DNA of 64,000 nt from SURF-43 sp964628985 (GTDB taxonomy: Bacteria; Chloroflexota; Dehalococcoidia; UBA2979). The notes beneath the pieces were generated by a model that made no database searches, had not been told where the DNA came from, and saw nothing but the letters and a program-made list of their open reading frames with translations. Both the position numbers and the translations under genes were made by a program. Of the stretch, positions 24,944 through 33,672 are shown piece by piece. Each line of letters begins with the position of its first letter. The stretch's first letter is position 1. The stretch spans positions 1 to 64,000 of the forward strand of contig CAZVNJ010000007.1 of the NCBI GenBank assembly GCA_964628985.1. The letters run 5' to 3'.

Positions 24944-27457
24944 ATGGCCGGGAAGATCGAGACGCGAGCGATGGCTCGGACTAGACCGACCCGCCGTGCC
25001 CGCGGCGTGCGTACTGCCGGGGGCGTCCCCGACATCGCGGACGCCGGACGAGCGCTGCTCCGCCCCGAAGTGATCGGGACGGTCCTCGTTGTCCTGGCCG
25101 CTGCAGCCGTGCCATCGGTCATCCCGCTCACAGGCGTGATCGGCGAGGCCCGCGACAGCATCATTGGGGCCCTCGGGCTTCATGTATTCACGCTCATCGC
25201 GCTGCTGGCGGGCCTCGGTGCGGTGCTCGCGCTGAAGCGGGCTGACCTGCTCCGCAGTCATGTCCGGCATCTGCTGGGCGGTCTGGCCTTCCTGCTGTTC
25301 GTCGCGGGCCTGCTTGCGCGCTGGCACCCGGAGACGCGGGTCGGCGGTGTTGACCTGCACCAAGTGTCGGCCGGCGGGTCGTTGGGCCGCGCCTTCACGG
25401 ATGGGTTGTGGTGGAACCTCGCGTGGCTGTCGCTGCTCCCGACGGCCTACGCGGTGCTGTGGCCTCGGACGGCCTGGGTGGTCGCCCGGGCTACGCCACC
25501 GGCCATCTGGGAGACCGTGAAGTGGCTCTGGGCCCTGGGACTGCACCGTCGGGTAGCAGCGGCGTTCGGCACGCTTCTCCTGCGGCGCCGCTCGATCGAG
25601 GAGATCGAGGCTGACGCTGAGGCCGAGGTAGCCCCTCGCCCAGCACGCCGCCCCCGCCCCACCGATGCGGCACCGGAGCCGGCGCTCGACGCCGCCGCGG
25701 TGGCCAAGGCCGCTGCCCAACTCGGAATGGACCTTGAGACTCCGGTCGCCGAACAGCGAGACACCGTCGGCGGGTGGCAGCTCCCGCCGATCAAAATGCT
25801 GAGGAAAATTGAGGCGCCCAAGTCCGCGACTACCGACAACGAGCGGCGTGCTCGCCTGATCGAGCAGACGCTCGCCTCCTTCGGCGTCGATGCGACCGTG
25901 GTGGAGGTCAACGAAGGGCCCGCTATCACCCAGTTCGGGGTCGAGCCCGGCTGGGACGTCAAGACCAAGATTGTGCCGGAGCGAGACGTCACCGGCCGGC
26001 CGATCTTCGAAGCGGACGGGACTCCTCGCGTGTCGGAGGTCGAAGTCTCGCGCACGCGTATCCGCGTGAACCGGATCACCGCCCTCCAGACCGACCTTGC
26101 CCTCGCCCTCGCCTCACCTGCACTGCGGGTGGAGGCGCCGGTGCCCGGCAAGGCCATGGTGGGGATCGAGGTGCCGAACGGGAGTACCTCCGTGGTCTCC
26201 CTGCGCTCGGTGATGGAGTCGCCAGCATTCCAGAAGTTCGCCCCGAAGGCAGCGCTGCCCGTGGCACTTGGCGCGGGCGTGTCTGGGGAGCCAGTGTTCG
26301 CGGACCTCGCGAAGATGCCCCACCTGCTGATTGCCGGTGCGACGGGTGCCGGCAAGTCGGTCTGCCTGAACACCATCATCACCGGCCTCCTGATGAACTA
26401 CTCGCCCGAGCAGCTGCGCTTTGTCATGGTCGACCCCAAACGGGTCGAGTTGACCTCGTTCGGGGAGATCCCCCACCTGGCGTTCTCCGAGATCGTGGTG
26501 GAGATGGACCGCGTGGTCGGTGCGCTCCAGGCCGTCATCAACGAGATGGACACGCGCTATCGCCGCTTCGCCCAGGAGGGCGTGCGGAACATCGAACGGT
26601 TCAACGAGAAGAATCCGACACGCCGGCTGCCGTACTGGGTCGTGATCATCGACGAGTTGGCTGACCTGATGATGGCGGTGCCGTACCAGGTGGAGCACCA
26701 GTTGGTGCGTCTGGCCCAACTGGCGCGCGCGACGGGCATCCACCTGATCGTTGCCACACAGCGGCCATCCGTGGACGTGATCACCGGCCTGATCAAGGCG
26801 AACTTCCCCACCCGTATCGCCTTCGCGGTGTCATCGATGGTGGACTCGCGGACCATCCTCGACCAGGGTGGCGCGGAGAAACTGCTCGGCAAAGGCGACA
26901 TGCTCTACGTGCCGCCGGAGGCACAGAAGCCAAAGCGCGTCCAGGGCGTGTACGTCTCCGACGACGAGATCGAGTCCGTGGTGAAGTTCTGGACGCAGGG
27001 CCGCTTCCGTCGCCTGGTGCCGGAGAAGTACGACGAGGCGCTCGCCGCCGCCATCGAGGAAGCAGCCGGGCTCGCCGAGGGGGACGCCCCGGAGGCGGCT
27101 GCCGGTGGCGACGACCAGATGATCGCGAAGGCCATCGAGGTCGCGCAGGAGAGCCGCACGCTGTCGACCTCGATGTTGCAGCGGAAGTTGGGGATTGGCT
27201 ACCCGCGCGCGGCGCGGCTGATGGACTTGCTCGAGGACCGGGGCGTGGTCGCCCCTGCTGAGCCGGGCGGGAAGGCTCGCGAGGTCCTGGTGACGCGCGA
27301 GGGCGATCCGCTGGGCGGTGCCGACGCCAGGCAGCCCGCCAGCCTGGCGGCGCATGCCGCCTCGATCGCCATGAAGCCGGTTCCGAAGCCGGAGGCGAAG
27401 GCTGAGGTGAAATCAGAAGCGCGCCGCGAGCCGCCGAGGCCATTCGACGCCGACTAG
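24944..27457 (+). CDS. ftsK: DNA translocase FtsK/SpoIIIE
   Basis: An 837-aa septum-associated DNA pump for chromosome segregation. The N-terminal 170 residues contain about four membrane spans, followed by an Ala/Glu/Pro-rich linker, then the alpha/beta motor (AITQFGVEPGWDVK, Walker A GATGAGKS, Walker B VVIIDELADLMM, ATQRPSVDVITG) and a C-terminal gamma winged helix (STSMLQRKLGIGYPRAARLM). After gamma there is an extra basic/acidic tail of about 60 residues. An ATG at 24971 is an alternative start. It ends 8 nt before the convergent panD. Confidence 0.96.
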   Translation: MAGKIETRAMARTRPTRRARGVRTAGGVPDIADAGRALLRPEVIGTVLVVLAAAAVPSVIPLTGVIGEARDSIIGALGLHVFTLIALLAGLGAVLALKRADLLRSHVRHLLGGLAFLLFVAGLLARWHPETRVGGVDLHQVSAGGSLGRAFTDGLWWNLAWLSLLPTAYAVLWPRTAWVVARATPPAIWETVKWLWALGLHRRVAAAFGTLLLRRRSIEEIEADAEAEVAPRPARRPRPTDAAPEPALDAAAVAKAAAQLGMDLETPVAEQRDTVGGWQLPPIKMLRKIEAPKSATTDNERRARLIEQTLASFGVDATVVEVNEGPAITQFGVEPGWDVKTKIVPERDVTGRPIFEADGTPRVSEVEVSRTRIRVNRITALQTDLALALASPALRVEAPVPGKAMVGIEVPNGSTSVVSLRSVMESPAFQKFAPKAALPVALGAGVSGEPVFADLAKMPHLLIAGATGAGKSVCLNTIITGLLMNYSPEQLRFVMVDPKRVELTSFGEIPHLAFSEIVVEMDRVVGALQAVINEMDTRYRRFAQEGVRNIERFNEKNPTRRLPYWVVIIDELADLMMAVPYQVEHQLVRLAQLARATGIHLIVATQRPSVDVITGLIKANFPTRIAFAVSSMVDSRTILDQGGAEKLLGKGDMLYVPPEAQKPKRVQGVYVSDDEIESVVKFWTQGRFRRLVPEKYDEALAAAIEEAAGLAEGDAPEAAAGGDDQMIAKAIEVAQESRTLSTSMLQRKLGIGYPRAARLMDLLEDRGVVAPAEPGGKAREVLVTREGDPLGGADARQPASLAAHAASIAMKPVPKPEAKAEVKSEARREPPRPFDAD

Positions 27458-27465
27458 CGCGACCG

Positions 27466-27852
27466 CTAGCCGACCGTCCCGGGCTCCTCGTGGTCGGTCC
27501 TACCGGTGATCTGGTTGTGCTGATCAACGAAGACCACTCGTGGGCGGACGTCCCTTGCCTCGGCGTCGGCCACCAGGTGGTACGACATGATGATCACGAG
27601 GTCACCCGGCCGGATATGGTGCGCGGCCGCTCCATTGGCGCAGATCATGCCGCTCCCCGCAGGGCCCTCGATCGCGTAGGTCTCGAGGCGGGAGCCGTTT
27701 GCAAGGTTGACGACGAGGACCTGTTCGTTCGGGAGGATGTCAGCCGCCCGCAGCAGGTTCGTATCGACCGTGAGGCTCCCCACGTAGTTGAGGTCGGCCT
27801 CGGTGACCGTGGCCCGGTGGATCTTGCCGTGGAGCATGACGCGCATGGACAT
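27466..27852 (-). CDS. panD: Aspartate 1-decarboxylase PanD
   Basis: Pyruvoyl enzyme making beta-alanine for pantothenate. It is about 128 aa. The self-cleavage site is in NYVGSLTVD (Gly-Ser, about residue 25-26), preceded by MLHGKIHRATVTEADL and followed by NGAAAHHIRPGDLVII. The start is placed at ATG 27852; ATGs at 27846 and 27837 are nearby alternatives and none has a clear ribosome site, so translation may be leaderless. It is separated from panC-panB, which lie at 33673-35523. Confidence 0.94.
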   Translation of the reverse strand: MSMRVMLHGKIHRATVTEADLNYVGSLTVDTNLLRAADILPNEQVLVVNLANGSRLETYAIEGPAGSGMICANGAAAHHIRPGDLVIIMSYHLVADAEARDVRPRVVFVDQHNQITGRTDHEEPGTVG

Positions 27853-27898
27853 AGGCACTTGTCTACCGGCCCGAGCCGGGAGGCGCAATCGACGTCGG

Positions 27899-28282
27899 TC
27901 AGTACGGCGCCTTCAGGTCGGGGAACATCGGAAAGTGCTTCAGGTTCCGGGTCCAGAGGATGGCGTCCGCCCGGTCTGCCGTCGCGGCGATCACATAGTC
28001 CACCGGGTCGATGCTGGGATGCGACTTCAGGAAGTAGTTCGCCAACCGGCCGGCGTCGTCTGCGATCGCCTCGTCTACCGGCACCCAGTCCATGACGTCG
28101 AGCAGCCTACGGGTGATGCGCTCCTCGCTGGGCCGCATCCCGGCGAAGACCTCGACGCGGGTCAGGACTGAGCCCGCGAGGCGGTGGCCAGCGGCGGCCA
28201 CGGCACCCAGGGCCGCGACCGCCGGTGGATAGCCTCGAAGGTGATCGATCAGGATCGAAGTGTCGAGGAGGATTACCGCCAT
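27899..28282 (-). CDS. vapC: VapC-type PIN-domain toxin
   Basis: A 127-aa PIN-domain ribonuclease of a type II toxin-antitoxin pair. The acidic active-site residues are visible in ILLDTSILIDHL, TRVEVFAG and the SIDPVDYVIAATA segment; WTRNLKHFPMF is the typical C-terminal segment. It overlaps the upstream antitoxin gene by 10 nt, ensuring coupled synthesis. VapC toxins cleave tRNA or rRNA; the target here is unknown. Confidence 0.88.
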   Translation of the reverse strand: MAVILLDTSILIDHLRGYPPAVAALGAVAAAGHRLAGSVLTRVEVFAGMRPSEERITRRLLDVMDWVPVDEAIADDAGRLANYFLKSHPSIDPVDYVIAATADRADAILWTRNLKHFPMFPDLKAPY

Positions 28283-28533
28283 TCGGCCAGGCGGCGCGCC
28301 ATACCGCGGCGCAGGCTCTCCACGTACTGTTCCCCGTCCAAGTCCTCGCGGTCAGCCCACGCACCCGAGGTCTCCGCCACCTGGCGGACGCGCTCCTGGG
28401 TGGTGACCTCACCGTAGCAACGGACCAGGGCGCGGCGGACCAATTCCGCGAGCGCCAACCCGGAGCGGTCAGACTCCTCGAGTAGAGATGAATACTGCTC
28501 GTCTGTCAGGGTGATCTGTGTTCTGTGACTCAT
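28273..28533 (-). CDS. vapB: VapB-type ribbon-helix-helix antitoxin
   Basis: An 86-aa protein with an N-terminal RHH motif (TQITLTDEQYSSLLEESDRSG) expected to bind operator DNA as a dimer and a C-terminal region (YVESLRRGMARRLAEW) expected to wrap the toxin. It starts at ATG 28533, only 3 nt from a perfect inverted repeat (28536-28553), the probable autoregulatory operator. Confidence 0.85.
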   Translation of the reverse strand: MSHRTQITLTDEQYSSLLEESDRSGLALAELVRRALVRCYGEVTTQERVRQVAETSGAWADREDLDGEQYVESLRRGMARRLAEWR

Positions 28534-28535
28534 AA

Positions 28536-28553
28536 TGATGTAACGCTACATCA
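28536..28553. promoter_or_regulatory. VapB operator: perfect inverted repeat
   Basis: TGATGTA-ACGC-TACATCA, 7-bp perfect arms around a 4-nt spacer, directly upstream of the vapB ATG. A TTGCCC-17-TAGCGT promoter-like pair on the minus strand overlaps it, so repressor binding would block initiation. RHH antitoxins typically bind such palindromes. Confidence 0.65.
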
Positions 28554-28587
28554 GTAGGTGCAGCGGGGCAAGTCTCAATACCCGACT

Positions 28588-30732
28588 TTAGTTATGTCCT
28601 GTTCTGGTCCTGCCGCCCCGCTGCTGACGCTTGTCGGGCCGGCGGGTGGCGTCTCGCATCCGTGCCTGGCGGGCCTCCTGGGTCAGACCCTTGAGGCCCG
28701 CCGGGAGGCCGTCCCCGACCTGGTCGCGTCGCAGTTCCACGATTTGGTCGCGGATCAGCGCGGCGCGTTCGTAATCAAGTTCTTTCGCAGCGGTCTTCAT
28801 CTGCCTCTCGAGGTCAGCGATCATCCTCGCCAGTTCCTCCCTGGGCAGGTCCGCTGCAGTGACGTAAGTGCCCGGCTCCTCAGCGATCGCTGCGCGTAGA
28901 CGGTCGCCGATGTCACGGATCGTTTTCTCGATCCCGGCGGGGGTGATGCCGTGTTCCTCGTTGTAGGCGCGCTGGATGGCGCGCCGCCGTTCCGTCTCCT
29001 CGAGCGCGAAGCGCATTGAGTCGGTGACCCGGTCTGCATACATGATCACCTGGCCGCGAGGGTGACGCGCCGCGCGTCCGATCGTCTGCACCAGTGACCC
29101 GCCGGACCGGAGGTAGCCCTCCTTGTCGGCATCGAGGATGCACACCAGCGAAACTTCCGGCAGGTCCAGGCCTTCGCGCAGCAGGTTGATGCCCACCACT
29201 ACGTCGTGCACACCAAGGCGAAGGTCTCGCAGGATCTCAATGCGCTGCAGTGTGTCGATCTCGGAGTGCAGGTACATGGACCGCACGCCCATCTCCTGCA
29301 AGTAGTCGTTGAGGTCCTCTGCCATCTTCTTCGTCAGCGTGGTGACAAGGACCCGCTCGTGACGCTCGATCCGCTCGCGCACCTCGGAGAGCAGGTCATC
29401 GATCTGACCCTTGGTCGCCCGGACCGAGATCTCGGGGTCGATGATGCCGGTCGGGCGAATGACCTGCTCCGCGATGTTCTCTGAGGCTTGCACCTCGAAC
29501 GGGCCCGGCGTGGCCGAGACGTAGATAACCTGGTTGATGTGTTTTTCGAACTCTTCAAAGTTCAGCGGGCGATTGTCCAGCGCAGACGGCAGACGGAAAC
29601 CGTATTCGACCAGCGTTTCCTTGCGCGCCTTGTCTCCGAGGAACATCCCGCGCACCTGCGGCACGGCGATATGGGACTCGTCAATGAAGAGCAGCCAGTC
29701 GGAGGGGAAGTAGTCGAGGAGAGTCCAGGGGGTCGACCCGGGCGCGCGGCCGGCGAGGTGGCGCGAGTAGTTCTCAATTCCGGAGCAGTAGCCGGCTTCG
29801 CGGAGTGTCTCCAGGTCGTAGCGGGTGCGCTCCTCAAGGCGCGCTGCCTCAAGGATGCGCCCGGCGGCCTTCATCTTGGCCAGTTCGCCTTCGAGTTCCG
29901 CCTCGATGCTGGCGATCGCCGCTTCCATCCGGTCCTTGGACGTGACGAAATGCTTGGCAGGATAGATCGAGATGCTCTCTGACTCTGAGAGGATCTCGCC
30001 CGTCAGTGGGTCCAGCGTACTGATCCGCTCGACCTCGTCACCAAAGAAGTCGACCCGCACGGCGAGGTCCTCGTACGCGGGATAGATGGTCAGTGAGTCT
30101 CCGCGCACGCGGAAGGTACCGCGGACGAGGTTCAGGTCGTTCCGTGCGTATTGCATGTCCACGAGTTGCCGGACGAGTGAGTTCCGGTTGACATGCCGAC
30201 CCACCCACAGCTTCTGCACGAATGACTCGTATTCGCCGGGCTCGCCGAGGCCGTAGATGCAGGAGACGGACGCCACAATGATCACGTCGCGGCGTTCGAA
30301 GAGCGCGCGCGTCGCCGCATGGCGCATCTTGTCGATCTCTTCGTTGATGTCCGCATCCTTGGCGATGTACGTGTCCGTACGCGGCACGTACGCCTCCGGC
30401 TGGTAGTAGTCGTAGTAGGAGACGAAATACTCGACAGCGTTGTTCGGGAAGAACTCACGGAACTCCTGGGCGAGCTGGGCAGCCAGCGTGCGGTTGGGCG
30501 CGAGGATCAGCGTGGGGCGCTGGTAACGCTCGATCACATTGGCCATCGTGAACGTCTTGCCGGTCCCAGTTGCCCCGCGCAGCGTCTGTGCGCGCAATCC
30601 CCCTGCCAGTCCGTCCACCAACGAGGAGACGGCTGTCGGCTGATCTCCCATGAGTTGGAAGTCGGACACGATGGCGAACGGCTTGGCCGGCGCCTGGTGG
30701 GCCTGGGCTGCCTCGGTCGAGTCGATGGTCAC
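28588..30732 (-). CDS. uvrB: Excinuclease ABC subunit B
   Basis: Damage-verifying helicase of nucleotide excision repair, 714 aa. It has Walker A GATGTGKT, the beta-hairpin segment SYYDYYQPEAYVP, FIDESH, EGLDLPEVSLV, QTIGRAARHPRG, and the C-terminal UVR motif (AAKELDYERAALIRDQI) that binds UvrC. I chose GTG 30732, preceded by GGGGAG 5 nt upstream; the frame stays open to 30792. A LexA-box-like sequence lies 70 nt upstream at 30799-30812. Confidence 0.96.
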   Translation of the reverse strand: MTIDSTEAAQAHQAPAKPFAIVSDFQLMGDQPTAVSSLVDGLAGGLRAQTLRGATGTGKTFTMANVIERYQRPTLILAPNRTLAAQLAQEFREFFPNNAVEYFVSYYDYYQPEAYVPRTDTYIAKDADINEEIDKMRHAATRALFERRDVIIVASVSCIYGLGEPGEYESFVQKLWVGRHVNRNSLVRQLVDMQYARNDLNLVRGTFRVRGDSLTIYPAYEDLAVRVDFFGDEVERISTLDPLTGEILSESESISIYPAKHFVTSKDRMEAAIASIEAELEGELAKMKAAGRILEAARLEERTRYDLETLREAGYCSGIENYSRHLAGRAPGSTPWTLLDYFPSDWLLFIDESHIAVPQVRGMFLGDKARKETLVEYGFRLPSALDNRPLNFEEFEKHINQVIYVSATPGPFEVQASENIAEQVIRPTGIIDPEISVRATKGQIDDLLSEVRERIERHERVLVTTLTKKMAEDLNDYLQEMGVRSMYLHSEIDTLQRIEILRDLRLGVHDVVVGINLLREGLDLPEVSLVCILDADKEGYLRSGGSLVQTIGRAARHPRGQVIMYADRVTDSMRFALEETERRRAIQRAYNEEHGITPAGIEKTIRDIGDRLRAAIAEEPGTYVTAADLPREELARMIADLERQMKTAAKELDYERAALIRDQIVELRRDQVGDGLPAGLKGLTQEARQARMRDATRRPDKRQQRGGRTRTGHN

Positions 30733-30798
30733 GAGCACTCCCCGGCTGGCCACGAGAGGTGCGGCCAGATGTTCCAGTTTACCGGAGATCAATCGCTC

Positions 30799-30812
30799 AG
30801 AACAAATGTGCG
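30799..30812. promoter_or_regulatory. SOS-box-like sequence upstream of uvrB
   Basis: AGAACAAATGTGCG matches the Gram-positive LexA consensus CGAAC-N4-GTTCG at 8 of 10 defined positions. It overlaps a possible uvrB -35 (TTGTTC, with TAAACT 18 nt later, minus strand). uvrB is SOS-controlled in several phyla, but the box used by this organism is unknown. Confidence 0.3.
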
Positions 30813-30816
30813 TCGC

Positions 30817-31635
30817 CTAGCGAGCCTTGGAAAGGGCCGGCGCACCAGCACTCGTCATCCCCGCACCGTACCGATGCACTCGGTTCTTTCCAGCCCGCTT
30901 CGCCTCAAAGAGTGCTGCGTCCGCGTGGGCCATGAGGGTGTCCGAGTCACTCGGCTCGGTCAGTGGAAGCGAGGCCGTGCCGATCGACACGGTGAAGTGC
31001 ATCGCCGGCTCACCCACGGGCGGGAACCGGTTCGTCTGGAAGTCGAACGCCTCGATGGCCGCCCGAAGCTTCTCAGCAACTGGTGCAGCGTGTTGAGCGT
31101 CAGTCTCCGGCAGGACCACGGCGAACTCTTCGCCCCCATACCGCCCAGGCATGTCCGACTCTCTCAGGTTGTCCTTGATCAGTCGTGCCGTCGAGGCAAG
31201 GACGTAGTCGCCGAAGGCGTGGCCTCCCAGGTCGTTCGCCTGCTTGAAGTTATCGAGGTCGATCATCAGGACAGAGAGCTCGCGCTGGTAACGCTGGGCG
31301 CGTCGAAACTCGACGCCATAGGCCTCGAAGAAGGCTCGACGGTTCCAGATGCCGGTGAGCGGATCGGTCGCCGCGAGCTTCTCGAGTTGGGCGGTCGCTT
31401 CTCGGAGTGCGGCCGCGGTGCGCACCAGCCGCCGCTCTCGTTGCAGTGCCTGCCTGCCGTCCAGCATCAGCTGGGCGATGAGCGCGAGCAGCATCACGAT
31501 GAGCGGCAGCAGCCACGCGTCGACTGATCGGACGTGGCCGGTGACGACGAAGACGCCCACAGTCACGGTCGCGATGAGTCCGCCGGCGACGAGGGCACCG
31601 CGGCTCTTCATGAGGGCACGTATGCGCCAGGTCAC
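30817..31635 (-). CDS. Membrane-anchored diguanylate cyclase (GGDEF)
   Basis: A 272-aa protein with two N-terminal membrane spans (about 15-33 and 41-58) and a GGDEF domain making c-di-GMP: DPLTGIWNRRAFFEAYG, LMIDLDNFKQAND, and the active-site GRYGGEEF. A product-inhibition I-site RESD lies five residues before GGEEF. No sensory domain beyond the membrane segments is seen. Its GTG start overlaps the ruvA stop (GTGA), so it is translationally coupled to Holliday-junction repair genes. Confidence 0.9.
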   Translation of the reverse strand: MTWRIRALMKSRGALVAGGLIATVTVGVFVVTGHVRSVDAWLLPLIVMLLALIAQLMLDGRQALQRERRLVRTAAALREATAQLEKLAATDPLTGIWNRRAFFEAYGVEFRRAQRYQRELSVLMIDLDNFKQANDLGGHAFGDYVLASTARLIKDNLRESDMPGRYGGEEFAVVLPETDAQHAAPVAEKLRAAIEAFDFQTNRFPPVGEPAMHFTVSIGTASLPLTEPSDSDTLMAHADAALFEAKRAGKNRVHRYGAGMTSAGAPALSKAR

Positions 31636-32288
31636 GCAACCTCCCGCCCGCGGGCCTGCTGTGTCCGCGCCGCCTGCTCCAGGACCGCGCGCACCAGGGC
31701 CTCCAGCGTGTCTGCCTCAGGCCGGGCGGCCAGCGTTTCCTGCACGGCGCGCTCCGCCTCTCGACGCGCGTACTGGAGTGCCACGAGCGCCTCGACGGCG
31801 TCGTCGCGCAACTCTGAGGCGACTCCGGCGGCAGCCACCGCCTCGACGTCGTCCCCGTCCAATGCGGCCTCCGCCGCCACCTTGCCGGACAACTGGGCCA
31901 CGATGGTCTGCGAGAGGCGAACCCCGATGCCCGGTAGTTGCTGGATGGCCTTGACGTCTCCAGCCTCGATCCAGCGTGCGATCTCAGCCACGGGATAGGT
32001 CAAGGCGCGCACGGCCTTGACCGGGCCCACATCGGGTACCTCGATGAACTTTCGGAAAAAGTCGCGCTCTTCCAGGTGGCGGAAGCCGACGATCAGGGGC
32101 TGCGGGCTGCGCTCTGAGACGTGGTAGTAGGTGTAGAGGGTGGTGTCTGGCACGCCCACACCGTCTGCCACCCAGTTCGCGGCGTACAGCGGGACACGCA
32201 CCTCGTACGTGACGCCGCCGACCTCCAGCCACGCGGTGGCCGTGGCCTCATCCCAACGAGTCAGCGTCCCGCGGAGGGCAGCGATCAT
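31632..32288 (-). CDS. ruvA: Holliday junction ATP-dependent helicase subunit RuvA
   Basis: A 218-aa tetrameric junction-binding subunit for RuvB. It has the OB-fold N-terminus (MIAALRGTLTRWDE, GGVTYEVRVP), the HhH motifs (EVPDVGPVKAVRAL and QLPGIGVRLSQTIVAQL), and the C-terminal RuvB-contact domain (DDAVEALVALQYARREAERAV). The HhH sequence is more diverged than usual. It overlaps ruvC by 4 nt. ruvB is not in the window. Confidence 0.93.
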   Translation of the reverse strand: MIAALRGTLTRWDEATATAWLEVGGVTYEVRVPLYAANWVADGVGVPDTTLYTYYHVSERSPQPLIVGFRHLEERDFFRKFIEVPDVGPVKAVRALTYPVAEIARWIEAGDVKAIQQLPGIGVRLSQTIVAQLSGKVAAEAALDGDDVEAVAAAGVASELRDDAVEALVALQYARREAERAVQETLAARPEADTLEALVRAVLEQAARTQQARGREVA

Positions 32289-32797
32289 CGTGCCATCGCC
32301 TCCTCGAGACGTGCCTCGGCAAGCCGGGTGAGGGCGATCGCGATTGCATCAGTGACGTCGAGCGGTCCGGCGACTTCGGCGAGGCCAAGGTAGAGCAGCA
32401 CCATCTGATGCACCTGCTCCTTCGGCGCCCCGCCGTAGCCGCAGATCGACTCCTTGACCACGGATGGGGTGTATTCGAACACGGGGAGACCACTCGTGGC
32501 GGCAGCGACCATCGCCGCGGCCCGGGCTTCCCCGATGGCCATCGCAGACTTCACGTTCTCCGCGACAAACTGCTGCTCGATCGCGAGCTCAGTGGGCTGG
32601 TGCTCCACGATGAGGCCGCGGACGCAATCATAGATTCGCCCGAGACGCTCGGCGCGGCTCACGGTGGAGCGCTGACGGAGCGAGCCGGAGTGCACGAGCG
32701 CCCCACCAGATCCGCGCGGCTCCACCACCCCATATCCGGTGACGGCGAGCCCAGGATCGATGCCGAGCACGCGCCGGAGGGGTAGCGAGGCGGACAC
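32285..32797 (-). CDS. ruvC: Crossover junction endodeoxyribonuclease RuvC
   Basis: A 170-aa Holliday-junction resolvase of the RNase H fold. Catalytic acids are in LGIDPGLAVTGYG (Asp), LAIEQQFVAENV (Glu) and DVTDAIAIAL (two Asp). It lies between yebC (4-nt gap) and ruvA (4-nt overlap), the conserved bacterial order yebC-ruvC-ruvA. Confidence 0.96.
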   Translation of the reverse strand: MSASLPLRRVLGIDPGLAVTGYGVVEPRGSGGALVHSGSLRQRSTVSRAERLGRIYDCVRGLIVEHQPTELAIEQQFVAENVKSAMAIGEARAAAMVAAATSGLPVFEYTPSVVKESICGYGGAPKEQVHQMVLLYLGLAEVAGPLDVTDAIAIALTRLAEARLEEAMAR

Positions 32798-32801
32798 GCC
32801 G

Positions 32802-33548
32802 TCAGTCCGCCGCGGCGAGGATGGCGTCGCTAATCACTGCGTTCGAGTAGACCCGGGACACGTCGTCCAGGTCGTCCAACTTCTCGAACAGGCGCAGCGC
32901 CGCCTCGCTGTCCTTCTCGTTCAGTTCCACCTTGTTCTTCGGGATCGCCGCAAGTTCGGCGCTCTCCACCGTGAGGCCCTGGGCCTCCAGCGCTTCGCGG
33001 ACCTTGTGCAGGTCCGACGCCTCGGTGATGACGTCCATCGAGTCCTCGTTGACCTCGATGTCGAGGGCGCCCGCCTCGATCGCCATCATCTGCAGTTCGT
33101 CCGCGTCCTTCTGCGCCGTGTCGATCGTGATCAGTCCACGCGTGTCGAACTGCCATCCGACGGCACCAGCCTCGCCGAGGTTCCCGCCACCCCGGGAGAA
33201 GGCGAATCGGACCTCCGCAACAGTGCGGTTCCGGTTGTCGGTCACGGCCTGGACGATGACTGCGGTGCCGCCGGGGCCATAGCCCTCGTACGTCACTTCC
33301 TGCAGGTTTGCTCCCTCACCGCCGCCAATCGCCTTCTTGATAGCGCGGTCGATGTTTTCGCCGGGCATGTTCGCGGCGCGGGCCTTCTGGACGGCGAGAC
33401 GCAGCGCGGCGTTCGCGTCCGGGCTTGGGTCACCCTGCCGCGCCGCCATCGTGATGTCGCGAGCCAGTTTGGTAAATAACTGACCCTTCTTGGCGTCAGT
33501 CGCGGCCTTCTTGTGCTTGATCGACGACCATTTGGAGTGACCGGACAC
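32802..33548 (-). CDS. yebC: YebC/TACO1 family protein
   Basis: A 248-aa cytoplasmic protein beginning SGHSKWSSIKHKKAATDAKK. The family is implicated in translation of polyproline-containing proteins or, for some members, in transcription control. The GTG start encodes the expected (M)SGHSKW N-terminus. It is the first gene of the yebC-ruvC-ruvA-GGDEF operon. The 124-nt upstream gap has an extended -10-like TGCTACGCT but no clear -35. Confidence 0.95.
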   Translation of the reverse strand: MSGHSKWSSIKHKKAATDAKKGQLFTKLARDITMAARQGDPSPDANAALRLAVQKARAANMPGENIDRAIKKAIGGGEGANLQEVTYEGYGPGGTAVIVQAVTDNRNRTVAEVRFAFSRGGGNLGEAGAVGWQFDTRGLITIDTAQKDADELQMMAIEAGALDIEVNEDSMDVITEASDLHKVREALEAQGLTVESAELAAIPKNKVELNEKDSEAALRLFEKLDDLDDVSRVYSNAVISDAILAAAD

Positions 33549-33672
33549 TCAGACCCTCCGGAGCAGACGACTCAGAGCGGCGGCGCGCTCGAGGCAGCAC
33601 CGATCGATGCGGAGCGTAGCACAAGAGTTCGGCAACGACAGGAGGCGGAGGAGGCAGCCGGCGGGCTCTGGC

